Of a stretch of DNA of 64,000 bases, positions 10,724-18,891 are shown piece after piece. Position numbers and translations under genes: made by a program. Source of the stretch: an uncultured Ruminococcus sp. (GTDB lineage: Bacteria > Bacillota > Clostridia > Lachnospirales > Lachnospiraceae); contig FMEL01000006.1 in assembly GCA_900066355.1 (NCBI GenBank), positions 1 through 64,000 of the forward strand. Reading direction: 5' to 3'. Position 1 is the stretch's first letter. Every line of letters starts with the position of its first letter. Below the pieces are notes generated by a model, which saw nothing but the letters and a program-made list of their open reading frames with translations, was not told the origin of the DNA and searched no databases.

Positions 10724-11046
10724 CTATTTAAAGATTCCGCTCTTGGAAATATCTTTCAAGGAATTGATTACAATATCATAAGAGAGCTTTTCATCTAAAA
10801 GCTAGGTAGTAAAATTATCATAATCGTTCTTGTAGGCTTTTTCTTCAATAATCTGTTCAAGTAGTTGCGGAACATTTACATCTGGAAGAGCAGATGGACA
10901 GATTGGAGATTGTTCATGAATGGGCAAGCCAGTAAAATAAGCAATTTCCAATGGTCAGTTTGCCGGAAGACCAGCATACGCATTGCGATTTTTATAGCTG
11001 TTTTATGGGTACTTTCCAACAGAATCTATTCTATTTCTTTACACAT
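10724..11046 (-). pseudogene. Degenerate reading frame with an Rpn-family-like C-terminal motif
   Basis: On the minus strand, frame fragments with several stops and shifts read THKTAIKIAMRML, then GKLT, then LEIAYFTGLPIHE. This resembles the C-terminal helices of Rpn/PD-(D/E)XK transposase-like proteins common in Lachnospiraceae. The remainder (NVPQLLEQIIEEKAYKNDY, then an in-frame TAG, then DEKLSYDIVINSL) is unrecognised. It is read here as a decayed gene; exact limits are uncertain. Confidence 0.4.
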
Positions 11047-11066
11047 GGAAAAACTCCTTTTTCTGA

Positions 11067-11276
11067 TTATTCAGCAGATTCTTCAGAAGTAGAGTCTTTC
11101 TTTTTTCGGGACTTTCCCGAAATCATTTTATGACCGGAGTAGATAGCCATAATCATACAGAGAAGAGAGCTGCAAGCAAAATATTTGTGAGCTGATTTCA
11201 TGTTTTTATAGCCGGTATAAAAGGTTCCAATCATGGCTGCCAATGCACCAAGTGACCAATATTTATGTGCTTTCAT
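11067..11276 (-). CDS. DUF6219-type small membrane protein
   Basis: A 69-residue protein with two predicted membrane segments (about residues 7-20 and 30-45) and a charged C-terminal tail. Start 11276 is chosen because AGGAGG lies just upstream on the minus strand (complement of CCTCCT near 11282-11287). It follows the relaxase gene on the same strand, a position where DUF6219 proteins are often found in Clostridia mobile elements. A role in DNA transfer is only inferred from context. Confidence 0.75.
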   Translation of the reverse strand: MKAHKYWSLGALAAMIGTFYTGYKNMKSAHKYFACSSLLCMIMAIYSGHKMISGKSRKKKDSTSEESAE

Positions 11277-11337
11277 TTGTATACCTCCTGCGTTTTTTAT
11301 ATAATACCTCTTTTTAGAAAGCATGAAAACAGGAAAT

Positions 11338-12987
11338 TTATAAATTCTGCTCTTTCTCAATCTGCTGTTCCTGTTCGTAGCTCTTCCCAAGGATCATATC
11401 AATATTGGCAGACACGGTACGAAACTCCCGTTCATAATCCCGGCGGTTAGAAAAATTTTTCCGTTGTGTATCTCGCAATTCAATAAGCCGGTCTTTTTCA
11501 GCATAGAGGGCTTTCATAGAAGGAATCTTATTTCTGGCAGATTTTTCTTTCAGTGTTCGGAGAGCTGTATCATAAAGAGAAAGCTCTGCCCGGTGTTCTT
11601 CGTAAAATTTATCCTTATTGCGGCTCTTGCGGTAGTCGGCATATACGTTTTTGTATGTAAGGTACTGTCCGGTAAAATGTATTTGTTCATTCACATCTTT
11701 AAGCTGCTGTTCTGTATTCTTTAAAGATTTTCTGGCGGCATTGGTCTGATCAGATGCCTGGTCAAGTGCAGTATGGAAATCTTCAAGAGAGTCATATCCA
11801 TGTTCCTGAATATAGGCAACCGTCTGAGCCATCTGTTTTAAATTGGAGAGTTTGACTTTTTGAGCATAGGCTTCACTCTGCTGTGCTTTGATACAGGTCT
11901 GTAAATCTATCACAAGTCGGAGATTTGATTTTATGAAAATGAACGGTACAGGAATATCGGAAGCATCAGGGGAAAGTGCTGTCTGTAAATCTTTTGTAGT
12001 AGCTGTAACTTGCGGTTCTTCAATTTTCATTTTCCTATCAGAGAGTGATTTTGCATTTTCCTTAAATGTCTGTAATAGAAAATCCTCTTCATATCGTGTT
12101 CCGAGATTACGTCCAGTGATATATTTTTTTCTGCCTGGATGAAGATAGCTGTACCGGTTTCTGCTGATCTTGAAGATGATATGATATTTTTTATCGAGGA
12201 TTTGTGCAAACTCTTCTGGTGACTTGGCGGTGCTTGCAGCATCATCAATAGCATCCTGGAGAAACTGTTTCTCTGTCTGATAGCGAGTCTCTTTTGGAGT
12301 GATGCCGTCTTCAAGCATTTTCTGGTTGAGCTTATCAAGTTTTTCCTGTCCACGACGCTGTGCCCAGTATTCTTTTTCCGTGATTTTCCTTTCAGCAGGA
12401 GAGAGCAGATCAACTTGATGCAGACCTTCTTTCTGGCACATGTCCATAACATCTTGTTTTAAGTGAGCAAGGTAGGCTGTGCTTAGGTGGTGTTTATATC
12501 CGGCTTTTGATTCACAGTCAAATTCCATATAGGGTTCTTGGGGTACGTCATATTTCCGAAGGCTGTTGATCACAATATGTACATGGATATTGCCACTTTC
12601 GTTGTGACCATCTGTATGTGTGCAGACTAAAGCCTGATGACCAGAAAAGTTCTTCTTTGCAAAAGTCAGTCCCAGCTGCTGTGCCCGTTCACCGGTCAGT
12701 CCACATTCCTCTTTGTCTTTCGGGTCAAAGCTGATAATGTAATGATGAGACTTGATCTCATTGAACTTTTTATTTTTATGGTAATAGCTGTTTAGTTCCT
12801 GACATTCAGATGCAAAGGTAAACGGATCACAGTTTAGACCATTCAGGTAATATTCATCTCGTAATATCATGTGTCCCTCATCATCGAGGATTGGCTTTTG
12901 GGTGTATTCATTATGCTGGAAGATGAGATACCGTTCAGATTCTCCATAGTCAGCATTTTTGCTTGCGATATGTTTAATCACTGCCAC
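11338..12987 (-). CDS. Relaxase/mobilization nuclease (MobA/VirD2 family)
   Basis: The N-terminal ~200 residues are a relaxase domain: an N-terminal region VAVIKHIASKNADYG, HYIISFDP, and the metal-binding motif HVHIVINS preceded by NI (about residues 136-145). The C-terminal ~300 residues are charged and coiled-coil rich. It should nick oriT and carry the strand to the recipient. I choose GTG 12985-12987, which gives MAVIKH as in relatives, over an in-frame GTG nine bases upstream. The start overlaps the end of mobC, suggesting translational coupling in a leftward operon mobC-relaxase-DUF6219. It differs clearly from the second relaxase at 15972. Confidence 0.9.
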   Translation of the reverse strand: MAVIKHIASKNADYGESERYLIFQHNEYTQKPILDDEGHMILRDEYYLNGLNCDPFTFASECQELNSYYHKNKKFNEIKSHHYIISFDPKDKEECGLTGERAQQLGLTFAKKNFSGHQALVCTHTDGHNESGNIHVHIVINSLRKYDVPQEPYMEFDCESKAGYKHHLSTAYLAHLKQDVMDMCQKEGLHQVDLLSPAERKITEKEYWAQRRGQEKLDKLNQKMLEDGITPKETRYQTEKQFLQDAIDDAASTAKSPEEFAQILDKKYHIIFKISRNRYSYLHPGRKKYITGRNLGTRYEEDFLLQTFKENAKSLSDRKMKIEEPQVTATTKDLQTALSPDASDIPVPFIFIKSNLRLVIDLQTCIKAQQSEAYAQKVKLSNLKQMAQTVAYIQEHGYDSLEDFHTALDQASDQTNAARKSLKNTEQQLKDVNEQIHFTGQYLTYKNVYADYRKSRNKDKFYEEHRAELSLYDTALRTLKEKSARNKIPSMKALYAEKDRLIELRDTQRKNFSNRRDYEREFRTVSANIDMILGKSYEQEQQIEKEQNL

Positions 12988-13351
12988 GGAAATCACCTGC
13001 CATTCTCATCACTTCATATTTCATTTCATAAATATCCCGGAGAGATTTTTTTATTTCTGTTCTCATTTCTGAGGAGATAATTCCACCTTGATTAAAATAT
13101 CGGGCAATCTGATTGAGGTTGCTTCCTATCTTACCCAATTCACCAATCAGCTTTTTTATTTCTTTGACATCTGCAACAATCTCAAATTTAGTATTGACCT
13201 GTCCCTCCATAATTTGTTTTCGCATATATTCGGAAATAGTCATGTCTGCCTGTTCTGCCGTATTTTCTATAATAGAAAATTCTGTATCAGTCAGTCGGAT
13301 TGTTACCCGGTGTTCCCGTTTCATATCAGATTCTTTTTGTGGTCGTGTCAT
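12974..13351 (-). CDS. mobC: MobC-like relaxosome protein
   Basis: A 125-residue protein with a ribbon-helix-helix-like N-terminus (REHRVTIRLTDTEFSIIENTAEQADMT is within the region) and the C-terminal signature LGKIGSNLNQIARYFN typical of MobC accessory proteins. ATG 13351 is preferred over upstream in-frame codons because AAGGAG precedes it. MobC proteins bind oriT and help the relaxase open the strands. Its stop overlaps the relaxase start. Confidence 0.88.
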   Translation of the reverse strand: MTRPQKESDMKREHRVTIRLTDTEFSIIENTAEQADMTISEYMRKQIMEGQVNTKFEIVADVKEIKKLIGELGKIGSNLNQIARYFNQGGIISSEMRTEIKKSLRDIYEMKYEVMRMAGDFRGSD

Positions 13352-13379
13352 TAGATACTCCTTTCTGCATATAGGTTCC

Positions 13380-13570
13380 ACACAGGAAAGAAAAAAATTA
13401 CAGCTTGCTGTGAAAGCAAGTGATGAAGAATCATCACGTTGTGACCATGGCAATGGGAACCAATACGCATATCTTTGATTGCGGTCGAGGGTATGGGGAA
13501 ACGAAATCCCCATCAAGTTGCAAGGCAGAAAAAATCCCGGAGGGGTTTTTGTCTGACATTGCGAAACTTG
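13380..13570. other. Candidate oriT: cluster of inverted repeats upstream of mobC
   Basis: The gap upstream of mobC contains adjacent inverted repeats: CTTGCT/AGCAAG (13404-13420), GTGATGA/TCATCAC (13420-13437), GGGGA..TCCCC (about 13497-13514), and AAAATCCC/GGGTTTT near 13533-13552. Clustered repeats directly upstream of mobC-relaxase are a usual oriT position. No nic site can be identified with confidence, so this is inference from context. Confidence 0.4.
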
Positions 13571-13637
13571 CTCTAAAAATGACTGCTTCATATATAAGCC
13601 GATTTACAGAAAAAATGGAAATAAGAAGTTTATATAA

Positions 13638-14285
13638 ATGAAAAAACAAAAAGCAATAGTTAATTGCGAAAATGTAAAGTTGTATTGCTTGTCCAAATGG
13701 TATATCAACTGTATAATACAATCAAACAAAAGGAGGAGGAAAGTAAAAGATAGTAATCAAAACATTGCAAAGGCAGTTCTTAAGATAAGGCAAGATAACA
13801 AGCTTTCTCAGGAACAATTTGCTGAAATGGTAGGAGTAACAAGACAGGCGGTGTCTAGATGGGAAATGGGAGTCTCTGTTCCAAATATTAATACACTTAT
13901 TTTAATAAGTGAGAAATTTGATATTCCAGTTGATGAAATGTTAAAGTCAGGAGACGTTGTTGAAAAAATTGATAACAATAAAACTTCTTTCAAAAAAGAT
14001 AGAAATTATAGTATTGTATTTTTAACTATTGGTATTTTAGGGCTGATTAGTATACCTTTTGAAATGTCTGCTGATGATCATAACTGCACCAGTCATTTTG
14101 GTCATAACTGCACCAGTCATTTTGGTGTTGACGCTTTTTGTTTGGCTCTGCACGGGGCTGATCTACATATCCAGTCTGGTGCTTGGTCTACTAAGCACGG
14201 TAATTGCTCTGCTTGGCGCGGCTGTGATTATTACCTATTCCCCGCAGAATGGTGTGATTTTGTTGGTTATAGCTTTTTTGATTAG
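13638..14285 (+). CDS. XRE-type regulator with altered C-terminus
   Basis: A helix-turn-helix domain (IAKAVLKIRQDNKLSQEQFAE, then VTRQAVSRWEMGVSVPN) lies about 40-105 residues into the frame, followed by one membrane segment (IVFLTIGILGLISI). The natural start is unclear. A strong AGGAGG near 13732-13739 is followed by GTA (13743), not GTG or ATG, exactly where relatives should start; this may be a lost start codon. ATG 13638 in the same frame has no convincing ribosome binding site. From about 14060 the frame runs out of register through the CD1845 gene, so its last ~75 residues are probably meaningless. It is likely a recombinant, partly broken gene. Confidence 0.55.
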   Translation: MKKQKAIVNCENVKLYCLSKWYINCIIQSNKRRRKVKDSNQNIAKAVLKIRQDNKLSQEQFAEMVGVTRQAVSRWEMGVSVPNINTLILISEKFDIPVDEMLKSGDVVEKIDNNKTSFKKDRNYSIVFLTIGILGLISIPFEMSADDHNCTSHFGHNCTSHFGVDAFCLALHGADLHIQSGAWSTKHGNCSAWRGCDYYLFPAEWCDFVGYSFFD

Positions 14286-14373
14286 CCCGATGGGATTGCC
14301 GCTTGCGGCGATCTGGCTGTTGGGTAAGGTGCAGGATTTGAAATTTGCGATCCAGGATTGGATGTATGGGTAA
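14059..14373 (+). CDS. CD1845-type small membrane protein, with internal tandem duplication
   Basis: The product is hydrophobic with two or three membrane segments and ends ISPMGLPLAAIWLLGKVQDL..., as in CD1845-family proteins of Clostridia ICEs. Residues ITAPVILV occur twice in tandem because a 24-bp unit is duplicated (14078-14101 and 14102-14125). Candidate starts are TTG 14059 or ATG 14074; neither has a good ribosome binding site, since the 5' flank is the end of the XRE gene. Function is unknown. Confidence 0.6.
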   Translation: MKCLLMIITAPVILVITAPVILVLTLFVWLCTGLIYISSLVLGLLSTVIALLGAAVIITYSPQNGVILLVIAFLISPMGLPLAAIWLLGKVQDLKFAIQDWMYG

Positions 14374-14400
14374 ATGATGTGAATAAATCTGGAATGAAAA

Positions 14401-14440
14401 GAAGCAGGACAATGGGAGATGAGACCCAGTGCCCTGCTTC
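14401..14440 (-). terminator. Large hairpin between convergent genes
   Basis: Arms GAAGCAGG...TGGG and CCCA...CCTGCTTC form a stem of about 14 pairs with two mismatches. On the minus strand it is followed by TTTTCATT. It lies between the CD1845 gene and the convergent ATP-binding gene and may serve both. Confidence 0.6.
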
Positions 14441-14444
14441 TTGG

Positions 14445-15857
14445 TTATTTGGAATGAACGGTAGTGTATTTCTGGTTTTTGCTTTTGGGTTTGTCTGGAA
14501 ACATCATTTCAAGTTTACCAGAAGATAATAAAGGCTTGAGGTAATATTTGCTGAAGTGAGAACGGCTGGAAACATCAATATATGCTTGCATTTCATCTCG
14601 ACTTTTAGGGTCTGCACAAAATTCCAATAGCAAGTTTTGCTTGCTGATCACAGATGTATCATGTGCGGCATCATGTGCTGTATCATGTGCGGAAGCACCG
14701 CACATGATGTAATTCACATTTTTCAAAATAACTCTGAAATCTGTCGCTGTTGAGGAAAATTCGGGCTTATATGCCTCTGTGTATCCAGGCAGCTTTTCAG
14801 TTTCACTGACGATTTTGCGCAGACCACTTCCACGGCGTTCCATGTACTTCATGCGGTGGAACAGGTCAGCAATCACAGGGTTTCGTCGCATCGAACGAAT
14901 ACTGTAAATATCGTATTCCTGAATTGAGCCGCCGCCAAACATACCGCCCGGAGATGTGATTTCCACCCGATCATCAAACATATCAATATGGATTTCGCTG
15001 CCAAGCACAATATAATCACGATGGATAAGCGCATTAACAAGAGCCTCTGTCACAGCTCGTTCAGCATAATCCGGCTTGTCTACACGATACTGTGCCTTTT
15101 TGACAAAACGGACTTTGGAATTATTGCGAATAAATTCACTGCCGCTGTTCAGTAGATAAATCAGATTCCCTTCGTATTCTTTATCGTCCAATGCATCATC
15201 AAAGATAGAGCCTTTTTCAAAGCCATTCCACCGGGTACAGAACATACGGGAGTTATAAACCGTGTGCTGATCGGTCATGAGTTTTCCGGCATTGGTCAGG
15301 AGTCCATTTTTATCAGTCAAACCAAAGGAAACATAATCGGATGGCTCAAAGCGGAGACCGGTCCGTTCCAGATAGGTTGCTTCCAGAAGTGTAAAGCTGT
15401 AATCCTTTTTTACCGCGTCTGTTGTTAGGGTATCAAAGGACTGATTGGTTCCCTTTAAGATCAATTCATTTACAATGTAATCCGGGGCAATTACGCTTTC
15501 ATTTCCAACACGGATATATGCTTCCATCACTCCGTCTGCCTTGTAATAATATGGGGTGCTGCGGCCGGGAGAAACCTCCAGAGCTAATAGATTTTTACCA
15601 TCTTCCTGTAATGGTTTTAAGATAAACTGAGGTAATGGTGTGATTCGTTCTTTGATTAAGCGGCTGATTGCCTCAGCATCCTTTTGAACATCGGACAAGC
15701 CAATAGGTTTCCGGTCATCAGAGATTCCGAAAAACAGAGTTCCGCCGATTCCATTAGAAAAGGAACTGACACTTTTTAACCAGCTTTTGGGTTTTTTTAT
15801 TTCAAGTGCAACTTTGAAATCACATTCGGTTGCTTCAGCAATTAGCTGTTCTATCAT
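14445..15857 (-). CDS. AlbA_2/Schlafen-type ATP-binding protein
   Basis: A 470-residue protein. The N-terminus is an AlbA_2 (divergent AAA_4, Schlafen-like) domain: SFSNGIGGTLFFGISDDRKPIGL near residues 35-60. The centre holds the HATPase_c_4 region (AVTEALVNALIHRDY near 255-270), as in RecG-like transcriptional regulators. A linker with repeated AHDTAHDAAHD precedes a winged-helix-like C-terminus. ATG 15857 has a strong AGGAGG upstream on the minus strand; the frame further upstream is not coding. Such genes are frequent ICE cargo and may act in regulation or defence; no specific role can be assigned. Confidence 0.8.
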   Translation of the reverse strand: MIEQLIAEATECDFKVALEIKKPKSWLKSVSSFSNGIGGTLFFGISDDRKPIGLSDVQKDAEAISRLIKERITPLPQFILKPLQEDGKNLLALEVSPGRSTPYYYKADGVMEAYIRVGNESVIAPDYIVNELILKGTNQSFDTLTTDAVKKDYSFTLLEATYLERTGLRFEPSDYVSFGLTDKNGLLTNAGKLMTDQHTVYNSRMFCTRWNGFEKGSIFDDALDDKEYEGNLIYLLNSGSEFIRNNSKVRFVKKAQYRVDKPDYAERAVTEALVNALIHRDYIVLGSEIHIDMFDDRVEITSPGGMFGGGSIQEYDIYSIRSMRRNPVIADLFHRMKYMERRGSGLRKIVSETEKLPGYTEAYKPEFSSTATDFRVILKNVNYIMCGASAHDTAHDAAHDTSVISKQNLLLEFCADPKSRDEMQAYIDVSSRSHFSKYYLKPLLSSGKLEMMFPDKPKSKNQKYTTVHSK

Positions 15858-15971
15858 AAAATCCCTCCTTTGAGGTATTGGTAGTTTCTTTATATTATAC
15901 CCATAAGGAGAGTTTATTTCAACGATAGGCACAAAGAGTTCAGAGAAAATATTTTGAGAGGAGGGCTTTTT

Positions 15972-17384
15972 ATGGCAACTACAAGAATCATGCCGCTTCA
16001 TGTCGGCAAAGGCCGCACAGAGAGTCGGGCGATCAGTGACATCATCGACTATGTGGCCAATCCAAAGAAAACAGATAACGGCAGGCTCATTACCGGCTAT
16101 GCGTGTGACAGCCGGACTGCGGATGCAGAGTTTCTTCTGGCAAAGAGGCAATACATTGCCGCTACCGGACGAGTGCGTGGTACAGATGATGTGATTGCCT
16201 ATCATGTGCGCCAGTCCTTCCGCCCTGGTGAGATTACTCCGGAAGAAGCAAACCGGCTGGGCGTAGAATTTGCAAAGCGTTTTACTAAAGGCAATCATGC
16301 CTTTGTGGTCTGCACTCACATAGACAAGTCGCACATTCATAATCACATTATCTGGTCATCGGTCAGTTTAGAATATGACCGGAAGTTCCGAAACTTTTGG
16401 GGCAGCACCAAGGCGGTTTGTCGGCTAAGTGACACCATCTGTATTGAGAATGGATTGTCCATTGTAGAGAATCCGAAACTTCACGGAAAGAGCTATAACA
16501 AATGGCTGGGCGATCAGGCAAAGCCATCTCACCGAGAGCTGCTTCGTGTGGCGATTGACAACGCATTATCACAAAGTCCTGCTGACTTTGAAGAACTGCT
16601 GAAGCTGTTGCGAGAATATGGTTGTGAAGTCTCAAAGCGCGGAAAATCGTATCGACTGAAACTCTCTGGTTGGGAGAAAGCCGCCCGCATGGACAGTCTG
16701 GGCGAAGGATATGGATTGGAAGATTTGCGGGCAGTTCTCTTAGGGAAGAAAGCACATACCCCGCGAAAGAAAACAGTCACACAGGCAGAGCCGCCGAAGA
16801 TCAATCTGCTGGTGGACATTCAGGCAAAATTGCAGGCTGGAAAAGGTGCTGGCTATGCTCGATGGGCTAAAGTTTTTAATCTGAAACAAATGGCGCAGAC
16901 CATGAATTACCTGTCAGAGAACAATCTGCTGGAGTATGCGGTTTTGGAAGAAAAGGCTACGGCTGCCACGGCACATCACAATGATCTTTCGGCGCAGATC
17001 AAAGCGGCTGAAAAGCGCATGGCAGAGATTTCTGTTCTGCGTACTCACATCGTAAATTATGCCAAGACCCGTGAGGTCTATGTGGCATACCGCAAGGCGG
17101 GATACTCTAAGAAATTCCGGGAGGAACATGAGGAAGAAATTCTGCTCCACCAGGCTGCTAAGAATGCCTTTGATGAGATGGGAGTCAAGAAGCTTCCCAA
17201 GGTCAAAGAGTTGCAGACGGAGTACGCGAAATTGCTGGAAGAAAAGAAAAAGACCTATGCCGAGTACCGGCGTTCCCGTGAGGAAATGCGGGAGCTTTTA
17301 ACGGCAAAGGCAAATGTAGATCGAGTGCTGAAAATGGAGGTAGAACAGGATGTTGAAAAAGAAAAAGACCACGGCCAGCGGTAA
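15972..17384 (+). CDS. Second relaxase (Tn1549/CTn-type MobA)
   Basis: A 470-residue relaxase. It starts MATTRIMPLHVGKGRT, has YHVRQSFRPGEITPEEAN in the relaxase core and the metal-binding region HAFVVCTHIDKSHIHNHIIWSSV (about residues 112-135 hold H-D-H-H-H). The C-terminal half is charged and coiled. ATG 15972 is chosen because GAGGAGGG lies at 15957-15964; the longer frame from 15954 would put the ribosome binding site inside the gene. It differs in sequence and orientation from the relaxase at 11338, which supports a composite ICE. It diverges from the AlbA_2 gene, so 15858-15971 should hold the promoters. Confidence 0.9.
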   Translation: MATTRIMPLHVGKGRTESRAISDIIDYVANPKKTDNGRLITGYACDSRTADAEFLLAKRQYIAATGRVRGTDDVIAYHVRQSFRPGEITPEEANRLGVEFAKRFTKGNHAFVVCTHIDKSHIHNHIIWSSVSLEYDRKFRNFWGSTKAVCRLSDTICIENGLSIVENPKLHGKSYNKWLGDQAKPSHRELLRVAIDNALSQSPADFEELLKLLREYGCEVSKRGKSYRLKLSGWEKAARMDSLGEGYGLEDLRAVLLGKKAHTPRKKTVTQAEPPKINLLVDIQAKLQAGKGAGYARWAKVFNLKQMAQTMNYLSENNLLEYAVLEEKATAATAHHNDLSAQIKAAEKRMAEISVLRTHIVNYAKTREVYVAYRKAGYSKKFREEHEEEILLHQAAKNAFDEMGVKKLPKVKELQTEYAKLLEEKKKTYAEYRRSREEMRELLTAKANVDRVLKMEVEQDVEKEKDHGQR

Positions 17385-17602
17385 GCTGGTCCTGGTCAAA
17401 AGCGTTCGCAGAACGCGCAGCCACAGAATGAAATTCTGTGTTCAAAGGGGCGGGCGTTACCCTCAACAAACAAGCGGAGAGGAAAATCACGGAGGGATTT
17501 TCTTCTCTGCGGGCCTGTGTGTATTAACACAGGCATTGCTTGCCTCTTTTCTCCGAAAATGAAAAGAACCAGTGAGAGAATCGTTAAATTTCACTCACTG
17601 GC
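17385..17602. other. Intergenic stretch with hairpins; terminator for the leftward XRE gene
   Basis: No convincing gene is seen. It contains small hairpins: GCGTTC/GAACGC at about 17402-17416, and GCCTGTGT/ACACAGGC near 17512-17534. CCAGTGAG/CTCACTGG near 17570-17602 is followed by TTCTTTTC on the minus strand, so the last probably terminates the leftward XRE gene. Confidence 0.5.
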
Positions 17603-17959
17603 TCAATTCGTTTCAAATTTCTCGGACAACTCTGTCAGTTCCTTCACCGTTTCCTGGGTGTGATGCAGTAGGGTGTCACGCATTTCTGGCGGACAGCTGG
17701 AATAAAGCATTTTCATCTGATTGACACCCTCATCTTCCAGGGAAACATCTGGATTTATAAGCGTATCTAAAGAGATGTGCAGGATCTTTGCCAATGCTCT
17801 CAAAATCAAATAGGACGGATTTATTTGTCCCTTTTCAATGCTGGCGATCTGCTTGACAGATACATGGCTCAGATCCGCAAGCTCCTGCTGTGTCAGGTCT
17901 TTTTTCTTTCGGGCTTCCCGCATTTTTTGCCCCAAAGCAGTCAAATCATCAATCGGCAT
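17603..17959 (-). CDS. XRE-family transcriptional regulator
   Basis: A 118-residue protein with an N-terminal helix-turn-helix (LGQKMREARKKKDLTQQELADLSHVSVKQIASIEKGQ, about residues 8-45) and an acidic helical C-terminus. Start ATG 17959 has GAGGTG upstream (complement of CACCTC near 17967-17972); an upstream GTG in the same frame is less well spaced. It probably represses ICE functions, judging from family and context. Confidence 0.85.
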   Translation of the reverse strand: MPIDDLTALGQKMREARKKKDLTQQELADLSHVSVKQIASIEKGQINPSYLILRALAKILHISLDTLINPDVSLEDEGVNQMKMLYSSCPPEMRDTLLHHTQETVKELTELSEKFETN

Positions 17960-18012
17960 AATCACTCACCTCAAGTATATTCTATCGTGCCGATTTGCAC
18001 AAAGGAATAACC

Positions 18013-18051
18013 TTATTATGCCGGTCAATAGGCTTGATTATGCTGATTTTT
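18013..18051. repeat. Direct repeat, left copy (39 bp) bounding the two-component/ABC/sigma block
   Basis: This 39-bp stretch recurs at 24342-24380 in the same orientation with two mismatches; the shared centre begins CCGGTCAATAGGCTTGATTA. The repeats enclose about 6.3 kb. No coding role is visible. It could be a recombination site or the remains of a duplication. Confidence 0.8.
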
Positions 18052-18132
18052 TGAGAAGACTTGAATGCCATCCTTGTATCATTAACTGAATCAAATTATA
18101 ATATAGGTGGATAATTTTTTGAAAAAATCTGT

Positions 18133-18169
18133 CCGCTGTAACATTTCGCGGACATTTGTATATTATACT
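18133..18169 (+). promoter_or_regulatory. Predicted response-regulator operator and promoter, copy 1
   Basis: A 27-bp sequence at 18133-18159 containing two ACATTT units 11 bp apart (18141 and 18152) is identical to 20018-20044. It lies five bases upstream of a -10-like TATACT (18164-18169), so it covers the -35 position. Units spaced by one helical turn in front of both the regulator and exporter genes suggest binding by the OmpR-type regulator encoded at 18199. Confidence 0.65.
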
Positions 18170-18198
18170 ATTTGTCAAAGCAAAGGAAGTGAGGATAT

Positions 18199-18891
18199 AT
18201 GAAGCAAATTTTAATTGTCGAGGACGACAGTTTTTTGAATAAGATGTTAGCCTATAACCTGACCGCAGACGGTTACGGAGTGACTTCCGCCCTAAATGCC
18301 AGAACCGCAGCCGATGTCATCTGTCAGTTGGAATTTGATCTAGTGCTGCTGGACATCAACCTGCCGGACGGAAACGGTTTTGAGTTATGCAAGCTGATAA
18401 AGCCCCGATACCCGGACACCATCGTAATTTTCCTGACTGCCAATGATCAGGAGAGCGACCAGATACGAGGCTATGAGGTGGGTGCGGTGGACTACATCAC
18501 AAAGCCCTTTGTAATCGGAGCTTTGCAGCGAAAAATCAAAGCCATGTTCGCCATGCTGGAACACCACAAACCGGCCAAGGACATTTACGACGACGGGCGG
18601 CTGTTTCTGGACTTCTCGGAGCAGACAGCTTCCCTGAATGGTAAACCCCTGAACCTATCCCCGATGGAGTACAAAATGCTGAATCTATTCCGTAAAAATC
18701 CTCGGCAAGTACTAACCCGTGGACAGCTTTTGGAAAAGCTATGGGATATAGACGAGAAGTTTGTGGATGAACATACCCTAACAACCTCTATCAGCCGGAT
18801 TCGCAGCAAAATCGAATCTGACGGCGGTGCGCCCTACATCAAGACTGTTTACGGTATGGGATATCAATGGACGGGAGGCGATGTAAAATGA
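18199..18891 (+). CDS. OmpR-family response regulator
   Basis: A 230-residue protein. The N-terminal receiver domain starts MKQILIVEDD and carries the phospho-acceptor Asp in LVLLDINLPDG (about residue 53), with the conserved Lys in ITKPF near 104. The C-terminal winged helix (about 130-226) has the OmpR pattern (LSPMEYKML...RIRSKI...YIKTVYGMGYQW). AGGAAGTGAGG precedes the ATG. The stop overlaps the kinase start (ATGA). By analogy to regulator-kinase pairs next to FtsX-type exporters, it should control the exporter at 20097-23098 through the 27-bp boxes. Confidence 0.92.
   Translation: MKQILIVEDDSFLNKMLAYNLTADGYGVTSALNARTAADVICQLEFDLVLLDINLPDGNGFELCKLIKPRYPDTIVIFLTANDQESDQIRGYEVGAVDYITKPFVIGALQRKIKAMFAMLEHHKPAKDIYDDGRLFLDFSEQTASLNGKPLNLSPMEYKMLNLFRKNPRQVLTRGQLLEKLWDIDEKFVDEHTLTTSISRIRSKIESDGGAPYIKTVYGMGYQWTGGDVK

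Noticed and set aside
10865..11133. Two short plus-strand frames between the kinase and DUF6219 genes
   Set aside because: No start signals, and the minus strand here carries remnants of another gene that explain the sequence better.
17350..17562. 70-codon frame overlapping the end of the second relaxase
   Set aside because: It overlaps the relaxase in another frame and then crosses hairpins of an intergenic stretch; no family or ribosome binding site.
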